Positions 9,167 through 19,288 of a stretch of DNA of 64,000 bases are shown here, one piece after another (within the stretch, counting starts at the first letter, position 1; the number at the start of each line of letters is the position of its first letter). The notes beneath the pieces are model-generated. The model made no database searches and had not been told where the DNA came from. It saw only the letters and a list, made by a program, of their open reading frames with translations. A program made the translations under genes and the position numbers. The DNA comes from Ascoidea rubescens DSM 1968 (lineage: Eukaryota > Ascomycota > Saccharomycetes > Ascoideales > Ascoideaceae), in the NCBI RefSeq assembly GCF_001661345.1, contig NW_017962914.1, forward strand, positions 1,266,439 through 1,330,438, read 5' to 3'.

Positions 9167-10288
9167 TTAATAAGATACTAAATTATTACTAAAACCAAAT
9201 TGATCTCGATTGACTCCCATAATGTTAAGAGAAAACCCATATAGCTCATGTTTCACATTTATTGTCTTTCCACGATTTTTTATAAGATTCTTGAAATAAT
9301 TTTGTAAAATTTGTGTTATATTTAACTCTTTTATTTTTCTGTAGTCAGCTACAATCTCAAATTTTAGTCCTTCATTATTGCCAACAATAATATTCAATGT
9401 CTTATCAAACACTTTAATATTTCTGTCAACATTTTTTTTAAACAAAACTACAGCTCCAATTTTTCCATTCTTATCAGGTAGATACAAAGCCATTGACATT
9501 TTGAAAAATCCTTTGACTCTTTTCGTAAAATCTCTGATCTTTTTAATTTTATAAAAAATATTAAAATCAAAACTTATATATGAAACTTCTTGAGACCCAT
9601 AATCGATATCTTTGGCAATCAATAAATTTTTGGAATTATAAAATTGAACATTTCCAATGTTGACATACTGATCTGGTAATAGATTTTTTGCATAATTTTC
9701 GATTAATTTGGTAGAAAACTCAACGCTAGTAAAGTAATTGCTGTCCTCACTATTATAATCAGTTATATTAAAAATCTCTGGTGTATCACGAATTTCATAA
9801 GCAAAAGCAAGATCATAAAGAATAGCAACTGTTGCAGTAATTCCAAAAACAAGCAATGTTCCACCACATATAACCAAAGTGGGATCAGTAACACAAAACA
9901 AAAGAACTGGTGGAATACTAGCAGCAAAAGCTCCATTCGCTAAAAAAAGTCCTAAAAAACTGAAAGCGATTTTTGTACGAGTATCAAGAGCATTGTTGAA
10001 AATGTTTTCATTTGAGTCCTCATTCCATTGTTCTAATGGAATATCATCATCACGATCATTGTTTACTTCATATTCATTGTCATTGACATAGTTTTCATAG
10101 TCAGGTTTACCAGTAAAGTTTAAGATATTGTTACTATTGTTTAATTTATTTAAAGCCGAAGTTGATGTTGCCAAACTTTTGACACTAGAAGTTGGAATAA
10201 AGATGTCAGAATTTTCAGGAAGACAGTTTAAAGTTTGTATTATATCAGAAATTAAAATCAATATTATTGACTTGATAATGAACTCCAT
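9167..10288 (-). CDS. Unrecognised secreted or membrane protein
   Basis: A 373-residue protein that I do not recognise. Residues 1-19 form a signal peptide or signal anchor (MEFIIKSIILILISDII). A Ser/Asn-rich and then acidic segment follows to about residue 95. Two hydrophobic stretches at about 107-132 and 136-163 could be a membrane hairpin; the first is rich in Ala and Gly. The rest (about 165-373) alternates hydrophobic and charged residues like a folded domain, with several NxT/NxS sites and one Lys-Arg pair (FTKRVKGF) that could be a Kex2 site. Codon use matches its neighbours. It is next to a decayed gene in the loosest part of the window, as expected of a lineage-specific gene. Confidence 0.6.
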   Translation of the reverse strand: MEFIIKSIILILISDIIQTLNCLPENSDIFIPTSSVKSLATSTSALNKLNNSNNILNFTGKPDYENYVNDNEYEVNNDRDDDIPLEQWNEDSNENIFNNALDTRTKIAFSFLGLFLANGAFAASIPPVLLFCVTDPTLVICGGTLLVFGITATVAILYDLAFAYEIRDTPEIFNITDYNSEDSNYFTSVEFSTKLIENYAKNLLPDQYVNIGNVQFYNSKNLLIAKDIDYGSQEVSYISFDFNIFYKIKKIRDFTKRVKGFFKMSMALYLPDKNGKIGAVVLFKKNVDRNIKVFDKTLNIIVGNNEGLKFEIVADYRKIKELNITQILQNYFKNLIKNRGKTINVKHELYGFSLNIMGVNRDQFGFSNNLVSY

Positions 10289-10966
10289 TATATCTCAATT
10301 GAAAACTTATCACACCTTTTGTAAAGATAAGGTATCAATTCAATTAACCTGATTAATTCCAAATTTATAAAAATTCAAAAAAAGAGAACCCCAGGGAATT
10401 TACTCAACAAACATCTTTGGTTATAATTTGTTGTCTCTATTTTCTTGCAATATATTACTTTTGTGATTATTCTTGGAAGATGGATTTTTGTAACCAATTT
10501 TCGTCATTCCGAATCGAGAACAATCCATTGGACTGGCGACAGAATACGGTAGGTTTTTATCACTGAAAAAACCACAGAATGAATAACAAAAGCTAACAAT
10601 TGCCTTTGATAAAAGCTACAGTTGGAAGTAGATAAGATAAAGAGTACGAAAATAAAATTTATGAAGACTTTGAATTTTATTTGCGTGTTTTGAACTATAG
10701 AACATTATAAACTATGAAAATACTAATACAGGGTAGACAATGATTTCTGGTCTTAAATATTAAAACCAATTTTGAAATAAAGTTTCATGAGTTTCGTGAG
10801 AATCTTAAAATGTGAATAAAATAGCATAAAAAAAAGATTAAAGAGCTTTCTTAAAATTGAACTTATAATAAAACCATAGAGGGTTACCAAAAATAGAAAA
10901 ATACACCAATTAAAACGATAAAAAGATTAATATAATAAAAAGCATCAAATTTTGAATTTAGTATGA
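10289..10966. other. Intergenic region between unknown gene and LDB19
   Basis: Holds the promoter of the unknown minus-strand gene and the 3' flank of LDB19. AT-rich; no ORF with protein-like composition and no RNA gene recognised. Confidence 0.45.
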
Positions 10967-12970
10967 TTAAATTTGTAAATCATCAATCATGTTAGAATCA
11001 ATTACTCCAAAAAAGCTTTCTGAGCTTGAGCCATTGGAACTTCTCATTGGAATCATAGCAGGAGTTTGACCAAATCCGTAAAAGACTGCCGATCTTTCAT
11101 TAGATGGATTTGAAAGATTAAACAAGTTGTAGTTGCTATTAGTTGATGTTGAATGGCTCGATACGTGAGCTTGAAGCAATGGAGATAGACATAATAAAGA
11201 AGGAGAATCAGTGACTTCAGCATAAGTGGGTGGTGATAAAGATTTGACAGCTTCATAAGTTGGAGGGACTTCATCATCCCAAGCGATACCAAAACCAGAT
11301 CTTTCAGCAACATTTAAGTTAAATTGCATTCGAAGTACTCTGGCACTTCCTGTAGGGATCCCAGATTCAGTTGAATCAGTTATTTCATTAGAAGCTTTCA
11401 GTTCGCTGTTATTATTGGGAGGGTTTGAGTTGGAATTTGCGGAATGAGTTGGGCTTGTTTTTTGATGGGGAGCTGGAGGGTTTGTTATATAGTCTTTTGC
11501 ACGAGGTTGAACTGATTCTTCTGCTATCACGACTTCAACCACTAAGACATGATTGACATATATACCAAGAGTTGGATCGGATATATCACAAGACATATTA
11601 GCACCTTGAGTTAAAGTGTTGCTTGGGACTAATTTTGTTGAGGAAGATGAATGAATATAATTAGAAAACCCAGTTGAAACACGTTGAACATCAATATTTG
11701 CAACTAATTCAATGCAGCCATTTCCAGTGAAATCTGATTTCCATCCACTTTTAGCGCTACCAAAAGCAATAGTTCTCAACTCTTCAAGAAAAAGAGCCTC
11801 TTCTTCTTTAGATTTAGTTTGAGGAGCAGAAGAAGTGGAAGAAGTAATGGATAATGGAGTAGAAGGAGTTGCAGGTCTATCGTGGTTAGAAAAAACCAGA
11901 TCATGATCAGATATTTCATTCTCACTTTGGTTGGTATTACTTTCTGATAAATTATCATTTGAGCTTGGAGTTGAATTATTTTGATTATTGTCAAAAAGCT
12001 CATCGTCTAATTCTCTATTTTGTTGAGATTGATCCACAGAACTGACAGATGAATTGGTAAAAATCATGTTAAAGGTTGATAATTTTTTAGGAGGGAAAGT
12101 GTGTTGAGTTTCTTTAATGTGTTGCTGTATGACTTTTAGTTTAGTATCATGGTAAGAACTTGAACAACAATTTGCTCGAACTTTCACATTTTCTTCTATT
12201 CTCCAATTCATTCTTCTCATTCTCCATCTTTTTTTATTTTCTTTGTCTACCATTCCGTCTAGTTTTAATTCAATTGAAAAATTGGATTTAGGGTAGATTA
12301 CGTTAGGTAAAGTAGCACTTGCAGTAACATTTGTTGGAGGAAATACTCTGAGAGAATGTTTATCCTGTTCTTTTAAAAAGGATCTCATTATTTTTAGAGG
12401 TAATGTTGTGTCAACAGTTGTTTCTTTATTTTTGTATAGACATTTTGATGTAGCAACTAATTGATAAGTTATAGTAGCAGTATGGGTTGAACCAAGGACG
12501 CTGCTTGCAGGTAAAGATCCAGGCAAAAGATGAGAAAAGGGATAAACTTGACGACCTGGAGAGAAAGCAGTTGAAGAAACTAAGACATCCCATCTTGCCA
12601 ATTCTGTTGTTTTGTGTTTGCATTTGGAACAAGAAGATATAACTGAGGAAGGTGGTAAAAAGGGTTTAGAGTAGTTAACTATTTGAAGTAATTTTATTTG
12701 GACTGAATTGATTGTGGTTGGATCAGAGGGGATAGAATCGGAAGAGTTTTTGTTGGGGATCTTGAGAATGAGTAAACCAGATAATAAAGCACCACTTGAA
12801 TTTTTTGGAGAGCCGTAAAATATTAAAGGTGGACTTTCGAGTGAAAGAGTTAATGTGTAGGGCTTCTTATTGACGATGATAGAGTTGGCAAGGTCATTTA
12901 AATTTGGAATTATTCTTGAGTGAGACGAATGTTCAGAAGAATTGTTTGAGTGAGATTTCAAAAAACGCAT
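10967..12970 (-). CDS. LDB19: Arrestin-related trafficking adaptor LDB19/ART1
   Basis: A 667-residue alpha-arrestin. These adaptors bring the Rsp5 ubiquitin ligase to plasma-membrane transporters and trigger their endocytosis. The N-terminal arrestin half has LESPPLIFYGSPKNSSGALLSGLL, and the central part has HSLRVFPPTNVTASATLPNVIYPKS and WRMRRMNWRIEE, all characteristic of Art1. The C-terminal arrestin part includes KSGWKSDFTGNGCIELV and VLRMQFNLNVAERSGFGIAWD. Two PPTY motifs near residues 567 and 580 (VPPTYEAV, SPPTYAEV) are the expected Rsp5 WW-domain ligands. A Ser/Asn-rich insert lies in the middle. It is shorter than the S. cerevisiae protein (about 818 residues). OPT2 and the MFS transporter elsewhere in the window are the type of cargo such adaptors handle, but no link is shown. 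Confidence 0.92.
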   Translation of the reverse strand: MRFLKSHSNNSSEHSSHSRIIPNLNDLANSIIVNKKPYTLTLSLESPPLIFYGSPKNSSGALLSGLLILKIPNKNSSDSIPSDPTTINSVQIKLLQIVNYSKPFLPPSSVISSCSKCKHKTTELARWDVLVSSTAFSPGRQVYPFSHLLPGSLPASSVLGSTHTATITYQLVATSKCLYKNKETTVDTTLPLKIMRSFLKEQDKHSLRVFPPTNVTASATLPNVIYPKSNFSIELKLDGMVDKENKKRWRMRRMNWRIEENVKVRANCCSSSYHDTKLKVIQQHIKETQHTFPPKKLSTFNMIFTNSSVSSVDQSQQNRELDDELFDNNQNNSTPSSNDNLSESNTNQSENEISDHDLVFSNHDRPATPSTPLSITSSTSSAPQTKSKEEEALFLEELRTIAFGSAKSGWKSDFTGNGCIELVANIDVQRVSTGFSNYIHSSSSTKLVPSNTLTQGANMSCDISDPTLGIYVNHVLVVEVVIAEESVQPRAKDYITNPPAPHQKTSPTHSANSNSNPPNNNSELKASNEITDSTESGIPTGSARVLRMQFNLNVAERSGFGIAWDDEVPPTYEAVKSLSPPTYAEVTDSPSLLCLSPLLQAHVSSHSTSTNSNYNLFNLSNPSNERSAVFYGFGQTPAMIPMRSSNGSSSESFFGVIDSNMIDDLQI

Positions 12971-15900
12971 TGTAGATTAGAGAAATTAGCATAAAGCAAG
13001 AAGCGTGAATGAAAAATTAAATTATGGAGAATTAAAGTAAATGCTGCGAAAAAAAAATTATTCAAAAAAAGAAAGGAATGCTGTGAATTGACAAAATTAT
13101 TGTTGAGCAGAAACAAAATAGAAGAAGAAAAACAAACAGTAAAGGAGGTTTTGAAGGTTATATATATCAACTAAAATGAGCAAATTCTTCTACTTGGAAG
13201 TTATAGGAAGCCATCAGAGGAATATGGTTAATTTTTTTATATATCTGTTTTGATTATGATTCCATCTTTAAGAGTTTTTTTTTTAATTCCACAATTTGAT
13301 TGTTAATGTCATGCAAATGATCGTTTTTTCCGTTAAAGTGTTCGTTAATGCAGGATTGCTAAAAAATTGAAGAAAACGAAAAAATAAGAAATAACCGTTT
13401 TGCAGCGCAGTACACAGCTGCACACATCTACATGATTTATTGGCAAAATCTGTGGGCAGGTGCCTTCGGTTAAAACATGTACAAAAGCTCTCTGGATGGT
13501 CTGAACCGTGGAGCGTGGCATATGTTCTGTTTTGGCAAGGAGTTTCCGCTGTGTTTGCAACGTGTTCATGCTTTTTCGTTCTGACAAAAGAGTTTATATT
13601 CTGTTTTTACAAACAAACGCATGGTAACAGCGGTTACAATTGTAAGCGCAACTAAATTAGGCAATACAATCCGTTAGTCCAAGCTTTTGCTGAACGTGGT
13701 CAAGGCTCATTTTAACATTAAGCCCTTTAAATGGTTTCTGGAAACTATTCGTTATTTGTGATACAAGTCAATAAAATTAGAATAAGGGTGATTATTATTG
13801 CTCGTGCTCCTCTGGTTTTTGCGAAACTGTGAGCAGGAGGTTTTTCAAATAATTATATTATCAAGTGCAAAAATTGAACCATTTTGCTGAATGGCGAACG
13901 GGCGAAAATAAATTTCTCAAAGTTTGTTTGAAGATAATATTTACACAAAAGAATGAATGATCAGGTTTAGAAAAATTGCTGAAAACGTTTTATCGGCTTG
14001 CCAGTTCCATTGAAAGCGAGATATTAATGTAATAAATAAACATTGATGTAAATTGTGATTATTATTTTCAATTCTGTTTTATAATAACCACAGCTTTAGG
14101 GATAATAACAATAGTACAATTTTTATTTTTGTTTGTTGTGAAATATGGGCCAAGTTACCTCTTTGGTCATAACTATGAGAGATGAAAAACTCAGATATTC
14201 ACATTTTGAAAATGCTCATTCATAGAATTCATAGTTAGGTGATTAATTAATCAATACTCGCATTGATTAATTGGTAGATGATAAAAATGAAGCTTGTTAT
14301 TTCAAGTGTTGGTATTATTGTTATGATATGGTTTTAGAAAGATTGGGTATATTTTTATCAATATAATTTATTTTGTTAATATGGTTATGGTTATGGTTGC
14401 TCTAATTCCCCACTGGCGGGATTTTAGTTTTTGTAGAGAAGTAAAAGAAAATTTCATAAAAAACGTGACTTGATTGAAGTTAACATAGAAGAAGCACACC
14501 CTTCCATGCATATATAAGTGTTGAGTTTATTTGTTTGTGAGAAGGAGTTAAGAAAAATAGACTAAAACAATTGAATTTTTATTGTCTAATGAATTTAATG
14601 GGTATAAGTGATATTAGTTATGGATATGTTTGTTATCTTGTGAGGAAATATGATTTGTTTTTGTTTGTCGATAATAAGATTAAATGAACAAATTTGATTA
14701 ATTGTTTTGCTTTGATAATTCAATTGAGAATGTGTTGTAATGAGCAAATATTGTGAACATGAGCAAGAAGCATGGAAGCACTTTCCGAATGAGGAAGAAT
14801 AAAGCCATGATATATTTTTTTTCTCTCTTTTTTTTTTGTTGAAAACAATTGAGGATAAAGATGTGTTTATGTGAGTTTATTATAAATTGCACCAGCATGA
14901 AAACTGTTGCTGGCGCCATTTGAGATTTGAGTTTGAATTTAAAATTTGGTGAAATAAAATTAGATTCAACGCTTTTGACAGATTTTTCATTTAACTCAAT
15001 GGGAAAATATGGAGGGAATTAAGGCGATCCTCAAAAAAATATTTTGTGAATAGGCGAAAAAGAACAGCAATAAACAGTGTTGAAATGGGATTATTGGCAA
15101 TTAAATGCGGATTTTTCTAAAAGAAGAAACATAATGCTGGGATTAAAATAACTTATTTAAGTGATAAGTGCGAAATTTGAATAAAACTTGAGTTGAATGA
15201 GTGAGATTTAAACAAAATAAACTACTAATATGTGAAAAATAAAAATTAATAGACTAACCAACTAATTTTTATTACAAGTAAAACTTAGTATACAAATGTG
15301 ATGTGTAGAAGAAAATAACCGCTATTGTTGATATTGATAAGATGATAATGATAATGATAATGATAATGATAAACATCGTTTTTTTTCTTTGTTAAGTTCT
15401 AATATAAACGATTAATTTGATTATATAATAACGTGTTTATATATTCATTTGATAAGACAGGGAAAAACAAGATATTTTCCATTGAATTCATAATAATAAT
15501 ATTATTATGTTTGAAGCACTAATTTTGGAAAATATTCTTTATCAAACAAGGAATTCCGTGATTTTTACATAAAATAATGGCAAATTATTTAATTTATTGA
15601 TTTATTAATTTATTTGCTTATTAATTTATTTATTTATTCATTTACTTATTTAATTATTTATTTATTAATTGGAATTAGTGATAAGGGAGATAAGAAAATG
15701 AATAAGATAAATTTGCAAAATAGAGAGTCACCGATTTGCAAACCAGTGGGATGGTTTTATTTGTAATCAATTAGGAAAGCTCACTGAATGGAATGATGAA
15801 ATGCAACTTTACAAATTTCAGACATGTCAATATTATCAATAATATACATAACAAGTGATTTTCTTTTGCTTTTGTGGATTGAGATACTGGATTTTGATGC

Positions 15901-17101
15901 AAATGAACATAAAATGTGATTCAATTGATTAGGTAATAAGCCATAATGGTGGGACTGATTGGTAATAATATTCTGTTGAAACAACAATAGAAGATGAGAA
16001 AAAAAAGAAAAAAGCAATAAGGAACTTGAAAAGCACGGAACAATTGCAATTTGTGACTTTTAATTTTGGAGATGCTCCTTCATTTGAATGAGTGGTTTTG
16101 CTATGTTCACAGTTTTACAAGAAATGCCATTGAAAGATGGATAAATGGTGATTATTCGATTGGAGAGAATCCGGTTGGAATATATATCATATTAGATCAA
16201 ATAAAATTGTTTAAATCACTAGTGTAGTCCAGTGGCGATTGATAAAAGTGAACCAATTTGCAAAACCGAAAACCGTAAATTGATGGACAAGAATGAGCAT
16301 GGTGATGTCGATAAAGAACAGGAAACATTGGAGATACTGGGGAAGCCCAAAACGGTAGTCAAGATGAGAGATGATTCACGATGATTACTTGAAGAGAACA
16401 GCTGATTGGCAAACAGCAAGATTTAACAAAGGTAGAATGGCAGTTTTCAGCTGGCGATCTGAAAAGTGGCAAACAATTAGGGAAACGTTAGATTGGAGGC
16501 AACGTGTGAAATCAACATCGGCTCGTCAGCTAAGTTTGCGAGCCCTTACATCGACAGCTGCCAGCCAATAAGCAGCCCCGAATAGTCTGAGCATGAATTT
16601 GTGGAGTAGAGCACGTAGAAATAAGCTTTGGGGGTCTCTGGGGGTTGCTCCGTCAGGGCTCTCCACTGGACGAGCTCCAGCGAAATACATACAGACCCTG
16701 GCGACGAGGGACAATAGACGGACAGGGTCTATTAAGCTTTGACAGATCGAGTCTGCGCTGCATGGACAAGAGCGCTGGCGAGTGAGGGGAGCACAGGAAG
16801 CCTCCCAAAAACAAAGCACGAAGCCCAGCAAAAGCAGCACAGAAAGCAAAGGGCGAGCCAATTCAGGGAGGTTTGCAAGGAGCGAAACGAAAGGGGAAGC
16901 CCCACCATGGCACAGAGACCACGAAACGAGAAGCGAGAGCACAAAGAGGAGGATGTCGCGTTCCCTTTTCCCAACCCTTTCCAGCACAAGCAGCGGGCGC
17001 AGAAGCACCGGCAGCGCGCCTCCCCACCCAGCTTCTTCCACTGGTGTTGGGCGACAAGACCCAGGCCTTCAGCTGGATCTGGGCCCGAGCTCCTCTTGCG
17101 A
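12971..17101. promoter_or_regulatory. Long gene-free region upstream of LDB19 and the first ACS gene
   Basis: Over 4 kb between divergent genes with no convincing ORF or RNA gene. A first GC-rich island (about 13390-13720) lies 0.4-0.75 kb upstream of LDB19. The middle (13.7-16.2 kb) is AT-rich with simple repeats: a run of GATAAT units at about 15340-15372 and ATTT-type repeats at about 15590-15675. A second, strongly GC-rich island (about 16500-17100) lies just upstream of the ACS TATA box. CCAAT boxes occur at 16401-16410 (minus strand, GCCAATCAGC) and 16565-16569. ORFs in the island overlap one another on both strands and are rejected. Confidence 0.55.
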
Positions 17102-17109
17102 TATAAAAA
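17102..17109 (+). promoter_or_regulatory. TATA box of first ACS gene
   Basis: TATAAAAA lies 189 bp before the ATG, at the 3' edge of the GC-rich island. It is followed by a CT-rich stretch (about 17125-17290) up to the start codon, the usual arrangement in strongly expressed yeast genes. Confidence 0.65.
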
Positions 17110-17290
17110 GACTTTGGATCCCATGCTTTTCCTTCTCGTTTTCTTTTCCCATCATCATCTCATATTTCTTTGATAGCTCTCATACTCAAGAACTGTCTTT
17201 CTACCAATATTCTCTTCTTCTTCCTCAACCTCTTCACCTAATCTCGATTCTTGCAACCTCTCTTCTATTGTCGATTACTCTTCCTCCACA

Positions 17291-19288
17291 ATGCCTCAAT
17301 TAGAGAATGAACACTTGATGCATGTCAATCAAATTGAGCCAACCTCTGAATACCAAAAAAATCATCCATCTTCTCCAATCTTGAAAAACTTTGAAGAATA
17401 CAAAACATTATACAATGAGTCAATTGAAAACCCAACAGAATTTTATGGTCGTATTGCCAGAAAGGAATTGGACTGGATCAAAGATTTCGACGTCACCAAA
17501 TATCCATTGACCGGCTTCAATACCTCCTGGTTCCTCAATGGTGAAATCAACGCCTCCTACAACTGTGTTGATCGTCATGCTTTCAAAAATCCAGACAAAC
17601 CAGCTATTGTTTATGAAGCAGATGAACCTGGTGAAGGAAGAATTGTCACCTATGGTGAATTATTAGCTGAAGTCTCTCAATTAGCTCAAGTCTTGACTGA
17701 ATTGGGTGTTAAAAAAGGTGACACCGTTGCCGTCTACTTGCCAATGATTCCAGAAGCTATTGCCACCATCTTGGCCATTGTTAGAATCGGTGCTGTTCAC
17801 TCTGTTGTCTTTGCTGGTTTCTCCTCTGGTTCTTTAAGAGACCGTATTAACGATGCTGATTCAAGAGTCGTTATCACCACTGATGAGTCCAAAAGAGGTG
17901 GTAAATCCATTGAAACAAAAAAAATTGTTGACGAAGCCTTAAAAGAATGTCCAAATGTCAGAAATGTCATTGTCGTTAAGAGAACTGGTAACAAAAGTGT
18001 TCCATTTATTGAAGGCAGAGATGTCTGGTACCATGAAGAATTACCAAAATACAAGACCTACACCCCTCCTGTTCCTGTTAACTCTGAAGATACCTTATTC
18101 TTATTATATACCTCTGGTTCAACTGGTAAACCAAAGGGTATTCAACACACAACCGCCGGCTATTTATTAAATGCTCTATTAACCACAAAATACACCTTTG
18201 ATGTCAATCAACAAGATGTTTTTTTCACTGCTGGTGACATTGGTTGGATTACTGGTCACACCTATGTTGTTTATGGTCCATTAGCAGTTGGTGCCACCAC
18301 TGTTGTCTTTGAAGGTACTCCTGCTTATCCAAACTTTTCAAGATACTGGGAAATTGTTGATAAATATAAAGTCACCCAATTTTACGTTGCTCCAACTGCT
18401 TTGCGTCTATTGAAAAGAGCTGGCGACCACTTTATTGAAAAATACGACCTATCATCATTAAGAGTCTTGGGTTCCGTCGGTGAACCAATTGCTGCTGAAG
18501 TTTGGGAATGGTATTACGAAAAAATTGGCAGAGGTAGATGTACCATCCAAGATACATACTGGCAAACCGAAAATGGTTCTCATTTAATTGCCCCATTAGC
18601 TGGTATTACTCCAATGAAACCAGGTTCTGCCTCCTTGCCATTCTTTGGTATCAACCCAGCTATTGTTGATCCAGTTTCTGGCCAAGAATTAAAAGGCAAT
18701 AACGTTGAAGGTGTCTTGTGTATCAAGGCTTCATGGCCATCAATGACCAGATCCATCTGGAAAGATTACTCCAGATATTTGGACACTTACTTTAACCCAT
18801 ATCCAGGTTACTTCTTCACTGGTGATGGTGGTGCTAGAGACTCTGATGGCTTTTACTGGGTTCTCGGTAGAGTTGATGATGTTGTTAACGTTTCAGGTCA
18901 CCGTCTTTCTACTGCTGAAATTGAAGCTGCCATCTTGGAAAATCCAAACGTCGCTGAAAACGCTGTTGTTGGTTTTGCTGATGAATTAACCGGTCAAGCT
19001 GTTGCTGCTTTTGTTTCATTGAAGAGAAAAGATTTATCCGAAGACCAGATTAGTCTTGCCAAGAAAGAATTAACTCAAACTGTTAGAAAAGAAATTGGTC
19101 CATTTGCTGCTCCAAAATTAGTCTTGATTGTTGATGACTTGCCAAAAACCAGATCTGGTAAGATCATGAGAAGAATCTTAAGAAAAGTATTAGCACATGA
19201 AGAAGACCAATTAGGTGATATAAGTACTTTATCTAACCCAGAAGCCGTTACTCAAATCATTTCATCTGTTCAAGCTACCAGAAAATAA
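17291..19288 (+). CDS. ACS1: Acetyl-CoA synthetase (canonical paralog)
   Basis: A 665-residue AMP-forming acetate-CoA ligase, which makes acetyl-CoA from acetate, ATP and CoA via acetyl-AMP. It has the ATP-binding loop [11 protein letters not shown], the acetate-pocket motif GWITGH (I320-T321), SVGEP, and [11 protein letters not shown] at about 421-431 with the pocket Trp (W424). The hinge region is [13 protein letters not shown] and the catalytic lysine lies in [10 protein letters not shown]. These are as in functional enzymes. The C-terminus ([12 protein letters not shown]) is closer to S. cerevisiae Acs1 than Acs2, but both paralogs here share this, so the symbol is provisional. No PTS1 or clear mitochondrial presequence. 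Optimised codon use suggests high expression. The second paralog lies 3.3 kb downstream in the same direction. Confidence 0.96.
   Translation: MPQLENEHLMHVNQIEPTSEYQKNHPSSPILKNFEEYKTLYNESIENPTEFYGRIARKELDWIKDFDVTKYPLTGFNTSWFLNGEINASYNCVDRHAFKNPDKPAIVYEADEPGEGRIVTYGELLAEVSQLAQVLTELGVKKGDTVAVYLPMIPEAIATILAIVRIGAVHSVVFAGFSSGSLRDRINDADSRVVITTDESKRGGKSIETKKIVDEALKECPNVRNVIVVKRTGNKSVPFIEGRDVWYHEELPKYKTYTPPVPVNSEDTLFLLYTSGSTGKPKGIQHTTAGYLLNALLTTKYTFDVNQQDVFFTAGDIGWITGHTYVVYGPLAVGATTVVFEGTPAYPNFSRYWEIVDKYKVTQFYVAPTALRLLKRAGDHFIEKYDLSSLRVLGSVGEPIAAEVWEWYYEKIGRGRCTIQDTYWQTENGSHLIAPLAGITPMKPGSASLPFFGINPAIVDPVSGQELKGNNVEGVLCIKASWPSMTRSIWKDYSRYLDTYFNPYPGYFFTGDGGARDSDGFYWVLGRVDDVVNVSGHRLSTAEIEAAILENPNVAENAVVGFADELTGQAVAAFVSLKRKDLSEDQISLAKKELTQTVRKEIGPFAAPKLVLIVDDLPKTRSGKIMRRILRKVLAHEEDQLGDISTLSNPEAVTQIISSVQATRK

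Noticed and set aside
16526-17303. Overlapping ORFs of 130-173 codons on both strands in the GC-rich island before the first ACS gene
   Set aside because: They exist in several frames at once because stop codons are rare in GC-rich DNA; products are Arg/Ser/Pro-rich without recognisable domains, and one runs over the ACS TATA box.
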